Assembly: GCA_944384465.1 (NCBI GenBank)
Contig: CALWTK010000001.1
Location: 91,465-155,464, forward strand
DNA length: 64,000 nt
Source: an uncultured Clostridia bacterium
GTDB taxonomy: Bacteria; Bacillota; Clostridia; Christensenellales; UBA1242
Direction of reading: 5' to 3'
This document shows positions 43,882 through 55,900 of the stretch, one piece after another (within the stretch, counting starts at the first letter, position 1; each line of letters starts with the position of its first letter). Both the position numbers and the translations under genes were made by a program. The notes under the pieces are model-generated. The model was not told where the DNA came from. It saw nothing but the letters and a program-made list of their open reading frames with translations, and ran no database searches.

Positions 43882-45315
43882 TTATTCTTCTTTGAAGATA
43901 TCGTCCACTTCCGAATTTTCTACAGGGGTTAAGACAACATCTTTTTGCCCTTGCAATTTGCTAACATTTTTTGTATATAGCATATCTTTGCCCTGTTCAT
44001 AAAATTGGGTATATTCGCTCTTCCATTTTATTGGGATGGTGCCACGTTGACCATTCCTGTGTTTTGCAATCACTAGAGAATAATCGAGTGCATCGTCATT
44101 ATTGTCTTCAGTCGCATTATCACTAGCCACATCTGAAATAAACATTACGATATCCGCATCTTGTTCGATACTACCACTTTCTCTTAAGTCACTGAGTTGC
44201 GGAGTCTTATCCGCACGTTTTTCACTCTCACGGTTCAACTGTGACAACAATATGATTGGCACGCCCAATTCACGTGCTGCCAATTTGATGCTACGTGTCA
44301 AATCAGCCACTTCTTGCTGACGATTGTTGTCCTTCGTTCCCCTTTCGCTCTTCATCAACTGAAGGTAGTCAATGATGACCATATCTAGCCCATTCTTTAT
44401 CTTCAATCTCCTACACTTAGACAAAATTTCGGTAGGTGTGATGGTGGTTGTATCGTCAATATATATGTTGGAATTTTCCAAAATCTTTTTCGTTTCAAAC
44501 AAAGTCGCCCAAACATTATTGTCTTTCGTCCCGCCCTTCACATAGTCCATAGGCACTCTACCAGTAGAACATATGAAACGTTGCGCCACCTGTAGTGAGG
44601 ACATCTCAAGGTCGAACATGGCAACTGACTTATTGTATTTCAAAGCGGAATTTATTGCAAAATTGACCGCCAAAGTCGTCTTACCAATTCCCGGACGCGC
44701 TGCGATGATGATAAGTTCACCCGGCTTAAAGCCGTTCGTGATCTTATCTAAAGTAGGGAATCCCACCTTTACTCCCATGTTAGAATTAGGGTCAATCGAG
44801 ATTTTTTCCATCAAATCGATCGCTTCATTGACGCCTTTCTTGATATGCTCTAGATCATTAGTTCGTCTAGTTTGTGCTATGTCAAAGATATATTTTTCCG
44901 CTTTTTCTAGCACATCCTGTGCGCTTTTTCCTTCATACGCTTCGTTGATTGTCTTTTGCGACACATCTATTATTTCTCTTAAAATGCTGTCGTTTCTAAC
45001 AATCTCAGCATAATATTTATAATTTGCCGCACTTGGCACATAATTAGTCAAATCGGTGATATATTCTAGTCCACCGACTTCTTCTAATTGTCCTTTGTCC
45101 TTCAACACTTTGCTGACCGTGATATAGTCTATTGCCGTATCTTGATAATAGTTGTCCAGCATCGCTTGATAAATCTTTTGATGAGCGGACGAATAAAAAT
45201 CTTTTGCATTCAAACTTGCAAACACATTCTCGCACGCATCTTTTGATAGAAACAGACAGCCAAGTAGACTCTGCTCTGCTTCCAAATCGTTCGGTTGAAT
45301 AATAGGTTTATCCAT
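43882..45315 (-). CDS. dnaB: Replicative DNA helicase DnaB
   Basis: A 477-residue hexameric helicase. N-terminal DnaB domain (NDLEAEQSLLGCLFLS), RecA-like motor with Walker A AARPGIGKTTLAVNFA (about residue 205), Walker B DMVIIDYLQLM, and QLSDLRESGSIEQDADIV, KHRNGQRGT at the C-terminus. Length normal, no intein. It is the third gene after typA and the 87-residue protein. SD AGGAGG. Confidence 0.96.
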   Translation of the reverse strand: MDKPIIQPNDLEAEQSLLGCLFLSKDACENVFASLNAKDFYSSAHQKIYQAMLDNYYQDTAIDYITVSKVLKDKGQLEEVGGLEYITDLTNYVPSAANYKYYAEIVRNDSILREIIDVSQKTINEAYEGKSAQDVLEKAEKYIFDIAQTRRTNDLEHIKKGVNEAIDLMEKISIDPNSNMGVKVGFPTLDKITNGFKPGELIIIAARPGIGKTTLAVNFAINSALKYNKSVAMFDLEMSSLQVAQRFICSTGRVPMDYVKGGTKDNNVWATLFETKKILENSNIYIDDTTTITPTEILSKCRRLKIKNGLDMVIIDYLQLMKSERGTKDNNRQQEVADLTRSIKLAARELGVPIILLSQLNRESEKRADKTPQLSDLRESGSIEQDADIVMFISDVASDNATEDNNDDALDYSLVIAKHRNGQRGTIPIKWKSEYTQFYEQGKDMLYTKNVSKLQGQKDVVLTPVENSEVDDIFKEE

Positions 45316-45323
45316 TCTTCCTC

Positions 45324-45587
45324 CTATTTAAATACATCTTTGTCGCCTTCCAGCTCAATCTTTGCCTGCCTGCGTCTTTCACGCTTCCTTGCTATCAATT
45401 CTTCAATCAAAACAGCAATTCCCATGATAAGCATGAATATCAATATCTGTACCGCGTTGGAAGTGACAACATTTCTCAGTAAATAACCAATCAATATCAA
45501 AAATGGCACACAGCACAAAATAGTGATAGCAATTCGCTTGCCCACCTTCATGATATTTTGAGTTGTTTCCTGCTGATTTCTTTTCAT
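45324..45587 (-). CDS. Small two-TM membrane protein
   Basis: An 87-residue protein with two hydrophobic helices (about residues 20-38 and 46-64) and a basic tail ARKRERRRQAK. Not recognised. Its ATG overlaps the typA stop (TAATG) and it ends 8 bp before dnaB, so it is coupled to both. Confidence 0.7.
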   Translation of the reverse strand: MKRNQQETTQNIMKVGKRIAITILCCVPFLILIGYLLRNVVTSNAVQILIFMLIMGIAVLIEELIARKRERRRQAKIELEGDKDVFK

Positions 45588-47404
45588 TAATTCTCCACAA
45601 TAGGTTTTTTGCTCTTTGCACGCAACTGATGGTCTAGTATTTGCTTTCTAATTCGTATACTCTTTGGAGTGACTTCCACCAACTCGTCATCTGCTATAAA
45701 CTCCAAAGCAGCCTCCAATGACATAGGTTGCACTGGAATCAACTTTAGCGCTTCATCACTGGCACTGCTTCTGGTGTTTGTCAATTGTTTCTTCTTGCAC
45801 ACATTTACCACTATATCATCGCCTTTAGGGTTAGCTCCTACCACCTGCCCCATATACACCTTTTCTCCCGGTTTCACGAGCAATCTGCCGCGACCCTGCG
45901 CATTGAATAGTCCATAAGTGACCGCTTCCCCCGTCTCGTACGAGATAAGGGAGCCGAAATTCCTACCTTCTATATCTCCCTTGTATGGTTCATAGTCATA
46001 GAAAACACTGGACATCACTCCTTCACCACGTGTGTCAGTGAGCATCTGCGATTTATAGCCAAAAAGTCCACGACTAGGCACCAAAAACTGCAATCTCATT
46101 CTGCTACCAATAGGCGACATGTCCAGAAGTTCACCTTTCTTTATCCCCATAGATTGCATGATCGTACCCACACAGTCTTCTGGCACATCCAACACAACTT
46201 TATCAATAGGTTCACATTTCATCCCATCAATAGTTTTGTACAGCACTCTTGGTCTGCTTACTTGAAATTCGTATCCGTCTCTTCGCATGTTTTCGATCAA
46301 GATAGATAGATGCATCTCACCACGTCCGCGCACTTTAAATTGGTCAGCTGTGGCACCATCTTCCACTTGCAAAGAGAGGTCTTTCACCGCTTCTTTGTAT
46401 AGACGTTCTTTTATATGCCTGCTGGTGACGTATTTACCTTCTGTTCCCGCAAACGGACTATCATTCACCATAAACGTCATCTCCACACTAGGCTCACTGA
46501 TCTTCACAAATGGGATAGGTTCCATTTCATTGTTCTCACTGATCGTATCTCCAATAGTTATGTCAGGTAACCCTGCAATACATATGATATCTCCCGCCGT
46601 TCCACACTCAACAGCATCTCTTTTCAGTCCATTGAAATTGAAAATATTGACGACTTTTCCACTGTACGCCTTGCTTGAGTCAAAGAAATTCTTGATATAC
46701 ACTATTTGATTTAATTTGACCGTCCCGCTCTCTACTTTCCCGACTGCAAGTTTACCTAAATAATCGTTTTGTTCAGTGGATGAAATCAGCATTTGAAATG
46801 GAGCATCTAGATCCATTTTTGGTGGATCAATATGATTGATTATCGCCTCGAATAGTGGCTCCATATTGACACCAGGCTTTTTGTAGTCGGTTGTCGCCAC
46901 TCCTTCACGTGCTGAGCAATATATAATAGGGCTGTCCAACTGCTCATCGCTAGCATTGAGGTCAAGCATGAGTTCCAACACTTCGTCTCCGACAACGTCA
47001 AGTCTCGCATCTGCACGGTCAATTTTGTTGATAACTATCACAACTTTCAGATTGAGCGCTAACGCCTTTTCTAGCACGAACCTAGTCTGTGGCATGGGTC
47101 CTTCAAACGCATCTACGACCAGCAACACTCCATCCACCATCTTCAACACGCGTTCCACTTCTCCACCGAAATCGGCGTGCCCCGGGGTGTCCACTATGTT
47201 GATCTTGGTATCCTTATAATAAGCTGAGCAATTTTTTGAAAGAATTGTAATACCTCGCTCGCGCTCAAGCGCATTACTATCCATAACTCTATCTACGACT
47301 TCTTGATTGTCTCTAAAAATCCCGCCCTGTTTCAAAAGTGCATTGACCAAACTCGTCTTGCCATGGTCAACGTGGGCAATAATAGCAATATTTCTAATGT
47401 CCAT
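45587..47404 (-). CDS. typA: Ribosome-binding GTPase TypA/BipA
   Basis: A 605-residue translational GTPase. G1 AHVDHGKTSLVNALL, RGITI in switch I, DTPGHADFGGEVER (G3), NKIDR (G4) and the TypA-specific C-terminal domain with GRGRLLVKPGEKVY-type ending. Acts on 50S assembly and stress translation. SD AAAGGG; a promoter lies at 47437-47465. First gene of the dnaB operon. Confidence 0.96.
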   Translation of the reverse strand: MDIRNIAIIAHVDHGKTSLVNALLKQGGIFRDNQEVVDRVMDSNALERERGITILSKNCSAYYKDTKINIVDTPGHADFGGEVERVLKMVDGVLLVVDAFEGPMPQTRFVLEKALALNLKVVIVINKIDRADARLDVVGDEVLELMLDLNASDEQLDSPIIYCSAREGVATTDYKKPGVNMEPLFEAIINHIDPPKMDLDAPFQMLISSTEQNDYLGKLAVGKVESGTVKLNQIVYIKNFFDSSKAYSGKVVNIFNFNGLKRDAVECGTAGDIICIAGLPDITIGDTISENNEMEPIPFVKISEPSVEMTFMVNDSPFAGTEGKYVTSRHIKERLYKEAVKDLSLQVEDGATADQFKVRGRGEMHLSILIENMRRDGYEFQVSRPRVLYKTIDGMKCEPIDKVVLDVPEDCVGTIMQSMGIKKGELLDMSPIGSRMRLQFLVPSRGLFGYKSQMLTDTRGEGVMSSVFYDYEPYKGDIEGRNFGSLISYETGEAVTYGLFNAQGRGRLLVKPGEKVYMGQVVGANPKGDDIVVNVCKKKQLTNTRSSASDEALKLIPVQPMSLEAALEFIADDELVEVTPKSIRIRKQILDHQLRAKSKKPIVEN

Positions 47405-47714
47405 ATATTTATCCCTTTATAATAAGTTTACTTTATATGATAACATAAACTCATAAAAATTGCAATAAAAACTTTTGATGAAATTTTACAAATCAAAAAA
47501 GGCAACCATTTTTGTGTATACCTGCACACAGTTTTATAACATTTCACAATCAAAAAGATAAATAAACTAAAATACTCACATTTTCGAACCTGAAATTTAT
47601 ATAAAAATATCATCATAAAATTTCAAAAAAGCACTAAAAAATAGTTGATTTTTTATTTTGTATTTGTTAGCATTTTTATAGTTGAAATATTCAACAGATA
47701 AAAAGGAGAGAATT
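47405..47714. other. Divergent regulatory region typA / HU
   Basis: It carries the typA promoter (47437-47465), no gene, and a 6-3-6 dyad GTTGAA-ATA-TTCAAC at 47681-47695 upstream of the HU gene. A TATAGT at 47677-47682 is a possible -10 for HU. The rest is AT-rich without recognisable features. Confidence 0.5.
47437..47465 (-). promoter_or_regulatory. Promoter of typA
   Basis: Minus strand TTGCAA (47465-47460), 17 bp, TATCAT (47442-47437); leader of about 27 nt with SD. Confidence 0.6.
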
Positions 47715-47999
47715 ATGAATACAATTAGCGCAGGGGAATTCATCAAGCAAGTAGCTGAAGCTACAGGTGTTACCCAAACACAAGCAAAAGCAATACTTAA
47801 TGCTGCTGGTGAAAAAATTAAAGAAAATTTGAAAGCTGGTAAGGAGATGCATTTTATTGGTTATTTCAATATCGGCATCAAGGCAAAGAAAGCTGGTGTA
47901 AAACTTAATCCATTTACAGGCGAAAAAGTAAAAGTTGCTGCATGTAAAATTCCTACCGTGAAACTTAGCGCTACTTTCAAACAATTATTGAAGAAATAA
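47715..47999 (+). CDS. HU/IHF-family DNA-binding protein
   Basis: A 94-residue nucleoid protein. The helical N-terminus (FIKQVAEATGVTQTQAKAIL) is followed by GYFNIGIKAKKAGVKLNPFTGE, where the usual G-R-x-P-R arm segment is replaced by NPFTGEKVKV, still a family hallmark, and by a C-terminal helix. The ATG at 47715 is chosen because AAAGGAG is 7 nt upstream. Single gene with own terminator. An odd feature is the loss of the central Arg-rich tip of the DNA-binding arm, replaced by lysines. Confidence 0.92.
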   Translation: MNTISAGEFIKQVAEATGVTQTQAKAILNAAGEKIKENLKAGKEMHFIGYFNIGIKAKKAGVKLNPFTGEKVKVAACKIPTVKLSATFKQLLKK

Positions 48000-48008
48000 T
48001 TTGAAAAA

Positions 48009-48042
48009 GAATAGATGGATTAATATATCCATCTATTTTTTT
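48009..48042 (+). terminator. Terminator of the HU gene
   Basis: AATAGATGGAT / ATCCATCTATT with a 6-nt loop, then TTTTTTTG. Confidence 0.9.
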
Positions 48043-48161
48043 GTTTTTAGGCCCGCTAATTCATTTCATAATAAATTATATAAATTTCATTTTATAGATT
48101 TGAAAAGATTGTTAAAAATAAAATTATTTGGTATAATATATATAATTTTTAGGGGGTAAAT

Positions 48162-48830
48162 ATGTGGTCAACTGTTGCAATGTGGGGCGGCGTCGCCGGC
48201 TTGATCGTGTCAATAATCGCTATAATAATACTATTTTTAACGAGAAAAAATATAATGGATATTTTAGATAAAGATGTCATCTTGTTCGAACGAAACTTTG
48301 ACATCAAAAAGGACGCCATTGAAAAGTCGTACAAATTGATAGATGAAATCCAATTGCGTGGACAACAAATCACTGCAAATCCAGAATTTAACGAGAGAGC
48401 AAAAACATGCTACAACGAATTGTTGTGTGTAGTGAGTGACATTGCTGTAGCGAACGAATTTTATGATATCGCTGTAGCAGGCACTCCAAGCAGTGAAGAG
48501 AGATTAAACGCGTACAAAATCAGTTGTAGAGGTGACATAGGCCTCAAGACAAAGCTACCAAAGTCAAAACAAAAAGTTTCTACCAAATCGGATGACGACA
48601 GTGATAATTTTGTAGTTCAGCAAAACAATATGAATAACGCTCAAACATTTTCTAGTTCAAACACAACTTTTACGAACACTCAACGACCTACCAACACACA
48701 GACCAGACCCACTACGACTCAACGTCCGACTCAAACGTCCACCACTCGACCTGTCACTCCACAGGCAAGCACCACTCGTCAATCTACGACTAGTACGACA
48801 AGGACAACCCCACCAAAGACAACAAAATAA
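48162..48830 (+). CDS. Membrane-anchored protein with Thr-rich tail
   Basis: A 222-residue protein with one N-terminal membrane helix (about residues 7-28), a helical middle (residues 35-120) and a low-complexity C-terminal 80 residues dominated by Thr, Gln, Pro and Arg (repeats of TQRPT and TTRP). The middle region is charged and probably cytosolic; orientation is not certain. Not recognised. SD AGGGGG. Convergent with the YcxB pair. Confidence 0.75.
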   Translation: MWSTVAMWGGVAGLIVSIIAIIILFLTRKNIMDILDKDVILFERNFDIKKDAIEKSYKLIDEIQLRGQQITANPEFNERAKTCYNELLCVVSDIAVANEFYDIAVAGTPSSEERLNAYKISCRGDIGLKTKLPKSKQKVSTKSDDDSDNFVVQQNNMNNAQTFSSSNTTFTNTQRPTNTQTRPTTTQRPTQTSTTRPVTPQASTTRQSTTSTTRTTPPKTTK

Positions 48831-48856
48831 AAATAGGATGTGAATCCTATTTTTTT
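48829..48856. terminator. Bidirectional terminator
   Basis: AAATAGGAT / ATCCTATTT with a GTGA loop and T-run on the plus strand; A-run provides T's on the minus strand. Confidence 0.85.
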
Positions 48857-49403
48857 ATTTTATTTTTACAATTGATTTGTTCATATATTTTTGAATTAGC
48901 AATTTCAGCGAGTCTAGATTTCCTGTAAGGCTATCCTTTCTAACCACGACAAACATTTGTTTGTTGAACACCAACACCAAACGTTCATCGTCTTCAATGC
49001 AGGATGTTAAAGTGGACAAATCCATTACGCTTCTGCTGACCTGTTCTCCATTCTTTTGAAAAGAGACATCGCATTTAGTATCATCAATTTTCACGATCAT
49101 CAGGTCCTTATCTGCAATGTTTGTTTTATAGACTCGCTTCGCGCTAGACTTAAACAGAATAGGAAAGCAAAAATACAAAACTAGCAATGCAAGTATCAAG
49201 ACCATCAAAAACACATCAAACGCTATATTTTCGCCATCTCTGATGTCCAATATCAATGTAGATATCATCAAAAATAATGATATAAACAAAAGGACGATAA
49301 ATATGATATTAGAAGTTTTTCTCTGTTGCTTGACTGTATAGAGAGTCCCTTTGACATTGTCTTCTTCACTCATTTTAAACTGACATTCAAACATAAGTTT
49401 CAC
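48855..49403 (-). CDS. YcxB-like membrane protein, copy 1
   Basis: A 182-residue protein: short beta N-terminus (MFECQFKMSEEDNVKG after a few residues), two membrane helices (about residues 33-53 and 62-82), and a C-terminal YcxB-like domain with DDERLVLVFNKQMFVVVRKDSLTG. It is a clear paralogue of the gene directly upstream (shared ending RLVLVFNK-x-x-FV-x-x-RKDSLTG). Role unknown. Confidence 0.82.
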   Translation of the reverse strand: MKLMFECQFKMSEEDNVKGTLYTVKQQRKTSNIIFIVLLFISLFLMISTLILDIRDGENIAFDVFLMVLILALLVLYFCFPILFKSSAKRVYKTNIADKDLMIVKIDDTKCDVSFQKNGEQVSRSVMDLSTLTSCIEDDERLVLVFNKQMFVVVRKDSLTGNLDSLKLLIQKYMNKSIVKIK

Positions 49404-49407
49404 CTGC

Positions 49408-49950
49408 TTATTTTTTCTTATTGACCGTCTTTGACATGCACTTTTCTAGATGCGCTTTTAATTTATTGATGTCCCCAGTCAAAGAATCTTTTCTAATACA
49501 TACAAACTCAACCTTATTGAACACCAAAATCAATCTAGAATTATCTTCAAGATAACTCGTCAAAGCTCTAAGATTGTGTACATTTTTCGCCATTTCATGC
49601 TCATCTTTATACAAAGTTTCTGTGCAGAGATTGTCGTCCACTTTGATCAAAACATAATCCATTTCTGCGAGCCTTTGTTGTTTGTATGCCTTTTTCTGTG
49701 ACTTAATTAGCATCAGTGGTACGACTAAATACATTATTTCCAAAATCAGCAAAGCCACCAGCAAGATTATATCCCATACGTATGAGTTGCCACGGACAAT
49801 ATCGAATATCAACATGGCAACCATACCTACCATCAGTATAGGGATAAGAATAGCTATCACTTTGTCCTGTTTTCGCTTTTGAGATTTATATACATATTTA
49901 GCACTGATGACACAATCTTCTAATTCCAATTTGTATTTACATTCAAACAT
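49408..49950 (-). CDS. YcxB-like membrane protein, copy 2
   Basis: A 180-residue paralogue of copy 1 with the same layout (FECKYKLELEDCV, two membrane helices, DNSRLILVFNKVEFVCIRKDSLTG). The two are 4 bp apart and follow the giant surface protein by 8 bp, so they may act as a membrane pair with it. The YcxB domain has a PH-like fold by family knowledge; function not established. Confidence 0.82.
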   Translation of the reverse strand: MFECKYKLELEDCVISAKYVYKSQKRKQDKVIAILIPILMVGMVAMLIFDIVRGNSYVWDIILLVALLILEIMYLVVPLMLIKSQKKAYKQQRLAEMDYVLIKVDDNLCTETLYKDEHEMAKNVHNLRALTSYLEDNSRLILVFNKVEFVCIRKDSLTGDINKLKAHLEKCMSKTVNKKK

Positions 49951-49958
49951 TAAATCTC

Positions 49959-52900
49959 CTATATCTTGTCGTTTACGCTATATTCTTCTTTCTTCTTCTT
50001 TCGGATTACAATGAATATGATTATAATAATTGCTATCAACAGCAAAGCCGCTACTACTATCAATATAATCTGCCACAACTCTAACAATGCTCGCTGTTGG
50101 GTAAGAATTATACTGCCAATATTAGCTTGATTTTGACTAAGATCAATGATCAACTGATTGTCCTGCTCGGTGTATGACAACTCGCCAGACTCAGTCCCTG
50201 TCAACCAAATCACGTCAGTCAAATCTTCCACATTAGGTATTGAGACATATAGATTGCTGTCCACATTAGTTGTCCTGCCATCCACAACAAAATTGAGTGA
50301 ATATCCAACAACGAACACACGCCTGCTTGATAAGAAACGTGCGATGTACTGATATAAGTTAGCATATTCTGGAGTATCAACATTTATCACATTGATTTGT
50401 AATGTCGCTCCGACAGGTATCAAGCCTACCAAGCTGTTGTCTGTCAGCCCGCGGTCATTAAATACCGTTATCGTGCCGAAGCCATCTACATTAGCTGACA
50501 CACTATACGGATAGATTGCCGCAGTGATACTCGCTTCATTTATTTTATAATTGAAAGCGTCTATGCCGGTCAACGCCTGACTGGAGTCAATAGTTATCCA
50601 CTTGTTTTCACCGATCTCTGCATCTATAAATTGAAGAATCAAGTCGTCTACAATAATAGTTACATCGTCATCATTGATAACACCCTGCAATCTGATATTT
50701 GCATCCGCTTTCAATGTGACGTCTGTCGTTCCATCATATATTTTGTCTTGGGCTTCTACTCCAAGGATAGTCAGCGCCTTCCTCATAATTCTAATTTTGT
50801 TATAGAAAGTCAAACTATTACTCGATAGAACAAAGTTGTTGTTATATATAGTATTTGTTAGATGCAGATTATACACCGTGATATTGTAGAACATGTCTTC
50901 ATTCGCTGTATAAATAGCCTCTTCACCACTATCAGTAGTCGTTGTAATCTTTCCAAAATATCTGTCCGCCAACACAAAATTGCCAGTTGCATAATTTATC
51001 TGCATCACACCATCAGTCAAAGTCAGATATTGCAAAAGTTGTCTTGCATCAAAACTACTACTTGCATCGTATGTTTTGGTATAAGTGTTTTCCATATTGT
51101 AAGTCAAATTTAACGTCTTAGGTAAGATCTCAAAATAAATCTCGTATTGCAATTCTATATCACTTAGCCAACTATAATCACCCGTATTGTTAAAGGCCAA
51201 TTCCACTCTATATCTACCCACATTAGTCGGATTTACACGCACATCATTCGAATCAAAATAGAATACATTATATGTGCCATTGTCCATCAAGAAATTGAGG
51301 ATAAAATCAGAAGACTGAATGCTATCCGAACTGCTTGAACCTATGGTCAAACTCTGCGGAACACCAAAACCATTTTCATCACATTCGAACATAGTAGTAA
51401 ATACATAATCACCATCTACTACATTCGCGCCATTATAATATATAACAGGTTGTACTTGGAACGCCACAGTAATATCTTCAACAAAACGTAATAATAGATG
51501 CTCAATATAATCATTGCTTGTACTGCGAACAATTGTTATACCATAATATGCATATTGACTGGTAGGAATTTCTTGTCCAGTTTGGGTGTACGCTTTGATA
51601 TTCGAAATGAAGAAGAATTGCGAATAATCTACTGAATTTACAGTTTGGAACTGATAGGTTATCATAGTCTGTCCCAAGAACATGAGCGTATCGGTCAGCG
51701 ACGCTTCCATACCTGAACTCAAAATGTCCCCGCTACCCAATCCGCCAAAGCCTGTAATGTAGTTGTTATAACTCATTTCGAATCTAGAATGATTGTCCAC
51801 CTGATAGAAGGATGGATCATCAATATTGGTCGTGATCGTTATGTTCTTTTGTCCGACTAGATAGTAATAATACATATACAATTCGCCAGTATCCGGTACA
51901 TCGACGATGATGTCGCTAATTCTGAATGAAATCCTATAGTATCCTGTATCCACCGTCTCAAAAGATAAATAATCGGACAACATCGTAACTTGAGCTAGAT
52001 AAAGTCCTCTACTCAAATCATAGGTCTCCCCATTACCCAAGTCAACCGTATTTAATCTAATAAACACTTCAACCGTGTCCAAGTAATTGACAGTGTCTTC
52101 ACTAGTCAAGGTGCGTCTTTCTCCCAATTGATCTGTAGCGTACATGGTGTATTCACTATATTGATCCGGAGTGATATTTAAACTATCGCCTACCACTAAA
52201 CTAAATCTTCCAGTGTTGAAACTTTCGTTGTAAAGGCTAATTCCCATATAGTCATATTCGACATAGAAAGTTATATAACCATTAGACAATGAATAGTTTG
52301 AGACATTGAATAAAGTGTCTTCAAATAGTGTGCTTTCATTGTATTCAACCGTCACTTGGACATATCTATAATATATTTGATTCGCATCATATACTGCTGA
52401 GTTGTTTCTCACAAAATTGCCATCAGAATAATAATATAGTGATGCATAATCTGTCGCCCAACTAGCATCGTCATAAACATATTGCTGATATTCATATCTA
52501 TAATAGTACATATTAGTGAACATGAATCCATTAGCTTTGTTCGCGTTCATCGCAATTTTCAAATTGTCATACAACGTTATTTGAGACGATTCCACATCAT
52601 TGACAATGATTGTAGGATTCCCCTGATTGTTGTTATCAATGACGACATTCAAATTATATGATTGATAAGTCAATTTATACAAGAAATATTCATTTTGAAC
52701 AAATTTAGGGATGAGCATTTGAGTAGAACTATGCTCATAACTTGGACTAATATTCATTTCGTCCGTCCAACCAAACACGCTCAATCCACTAGGAATGCTA
52801 CCATCCACTCTAGCTGTTATCTGTGAACCATATGGTATATTATTGAACGTCAAAACTTGCCCATCCAGACTGCCAGAAATATAGTTTGTCGTACCATTGA

Positions 52901-55900
52901 ACAAACATTCTAGAGATATGCTAGGATATTGTACTAATCTGTCATAATCATTATTTTTTGGATTAGTTAATCCATACGTAATCTGCATAGTATATGTGTG
53001 TATTTGATAATGTACATTTATGTAAATATTTATATAATTTCCGCTCTGAATCCCATAAGTATTGACGATATCACGCATCTCTTGTTCGCTGAATTCATAA
53101 TAATAAACATTTTGTTGATAATCATTGCTTTGGTTCATTGCGTCATAAGCATGATTGCCATTATTTACCATTTCAACTTGAGAGACGTAATAGCCTTCTG
53201 GCATATTAAATTCAAGGACTCTATTTTCGATACTTATTGATGTGAAATCGTTTTCACCAAAAGTTATTGCCTCGCCATTAAAATTCGCCCCGTATTGATA
53301 TATATACATATTGTATTCTATCTCTACGAAATTCAAAATCAAATATTGAATTTTGTTTTCATTGACAGTAAATTCATAATATAAATTGTCAGCATCTATA
53401 GTGGTGTCAACTCCATCGACATTAAAAGTATAACTGACGAGAGTATAACCAAATGTGAAAATTTCATCTGCTGTTTCGCCATTAGGATTCAATACAACTC
53501 TTATACTAGCTCCAGATTCTACAATATAGCCATTACCAGTGTCTTCTACAACTTCGTTGTTTTGGTAAACAACTAAATTTGACATATCATATGCCACCGC
53601 ATTGTTAGTGGAAACAAACAGACGTGTGCTAGGCATTGAGTATACGACTTTGATAGTGATACTTCTTTCTATAATTTGTGTATGAGAATAAGTATTAGAC
53701 TCACTATCATATGAATAAGTTAAATTGACAATATCATTTTCTGTAAATCTGTTGAATGCGTAAGTGTAATCCAATTCTTGCTCTTCGTTCACGACATGGA
53801 TACCTGTAGCATTCAAAACAACTTCATCATACATTTTCAAATTCGAGATTGTATACTGATTTCTGTTTTCACCTTCAGTGAAAACTATATCTTCACTTGA
53901 CGAATTTTCAGACACTACACTGATATTCGCCATTATTGTTGAAAGGGATGTATATGTATCAACTGCTGCATCGATATAATAGTTAACTTCATAAGTCAGA
54001 TAATCTTCATACACATAGACCATAATTTGATCATTTTCATCTGCGATCTGAGCTAACAATTCACTATTCAACGTAAAATTGAAGGAATTCCCATTCACCA
54101 AAGAATAATCACCCAAATCATTAAATTTATATCCTAAAAGATAAAAACCTGAATTAATAATTGATGCTATTGTGATTGTATCGTTGATATTTACCACGCA
54201 ATCAAATGCCACCATGTTATCTTGAGCAGTGCGCAAATCGTTAGCGTATATTGTATAAGTATTCGTCACCTGTCCGCGCGTGTTGGTCAAAGATACACGA
54301 TTTATAGGGTATTGATCATTTTCCCCGTCAAACAATGAAATTTGGTCGAAGTTTGTGAACACAATTGTATAGTCTACTATTTCGTAATACATATATACAG
54401 TTACATCCGACGGACGAGTGTAGTCTATAGTGACTTCTATCGAATCATTTTCACTCACATCAAGATCGCTAAACGCAAATCCATAGAATGCATAACCGAT
54501 ATTGTTGGACACATCCGTTTTATTGATTGTCGCCACCTCTCCTCTTGGAAGAGAGAGCGTGTCTTCTAGATTAAAATCACCGTCTATGACACTTATAGCT
54601 CCAGTGGAAGAGTCATATATTCTGAATTCAAAATTGATGTCATAATTGATAGAAGTATATTTAATATTTATATCAAAATTCTCATTCATGGATGAGTAAA
54701 CTTTTGAACTAGCAGTCTCATCATCTAATGAGGTGAACGAATAATAATCATATCTTCTTGCGTCAATCACTGCTGGAATTCTGTCCGTACAAACCACCCT
54801 GAAGGCGTTGCCATTGTTGTCGGAAGCATTTTTGATAAAATATCTGCCAGCTGAAATGGTAGAATATTCAAAAGACACACTCACGACATCCAGCACAGAT
54901 TGTCTTTCCTCGTCAATGACAATTTCGTCATCCAGATACGCCACAATATTTGCAACATATAGATTATGATACCCTAAACTTACGCTCGCCGTCTTATCCA
55001 ATGAATCCAACATGTAGAACTGCACCCTCACTGCTGTAGTACGCAAATATTCGTCCTGCGTGATTGCATATCCGTTGTCATCAGCATCTTTAACTAACGG
55101 AACATTTGTCTCTCCCAAAACGACATTAGCTGACAGTACATCAATATTTGTGCTTGTCAAAACATCGTCAGTGACATTGATATTTATATTGAAATCTACT
55201 TCCGTCCCCAATCTAAATGCCCCATCAGTATAGGCAATGTATTGTTGTCCGGCGAGTTCTCTTGCTTCCTCATGAATGGTGAAATAATTGTCACCCTCCT
55301 TGTACAAATCTCCGTAATAGAAATATCCTTGACTATCCGCATTATTAAAATACACAATAGCGTCATAATAATGAGTCAAATTCTCTTCCTGAGCGGATGA
55401 TGAATAATATAATACATCTGTTGTATTTATATTTTCACTCTGCATTTGGTCCATATTCATCACATCGATAACGTCATCAAGATTGACATTATAATAGACG
55501 AAATCAAACACTGGATTTACTTGCAAATTTTCAAAAATGTTAGAAATTGTATATGTACCTTTGTCATAATAGCTATCACTGTTGCTATCTATAAATGTAA
55601 GAGTGTAAGTGATAGACACACCCTCAGCATCCACCTGGATTTCTTTACTGGCACTAGTCTCATCTATTGCTGTCAAATCATTAGCGTCTATGAAGGATGT
55701 CTCACTGCCCCTATCCAAATATATAATTTGCCACCCTACCAACTGGAAGCCACTTCTAGCAGTTGTACTCAATGTGACATTTTCTTGATTTAAAACAAAT
55801 TTTCCATATCCAGAAGTGTCTCCTGCTACCAAATTCGATTGATAAGGTTCTCCATTCAATAGATAAGTGCTCTCTACCACATCGGTCGTGCTTTCATCTG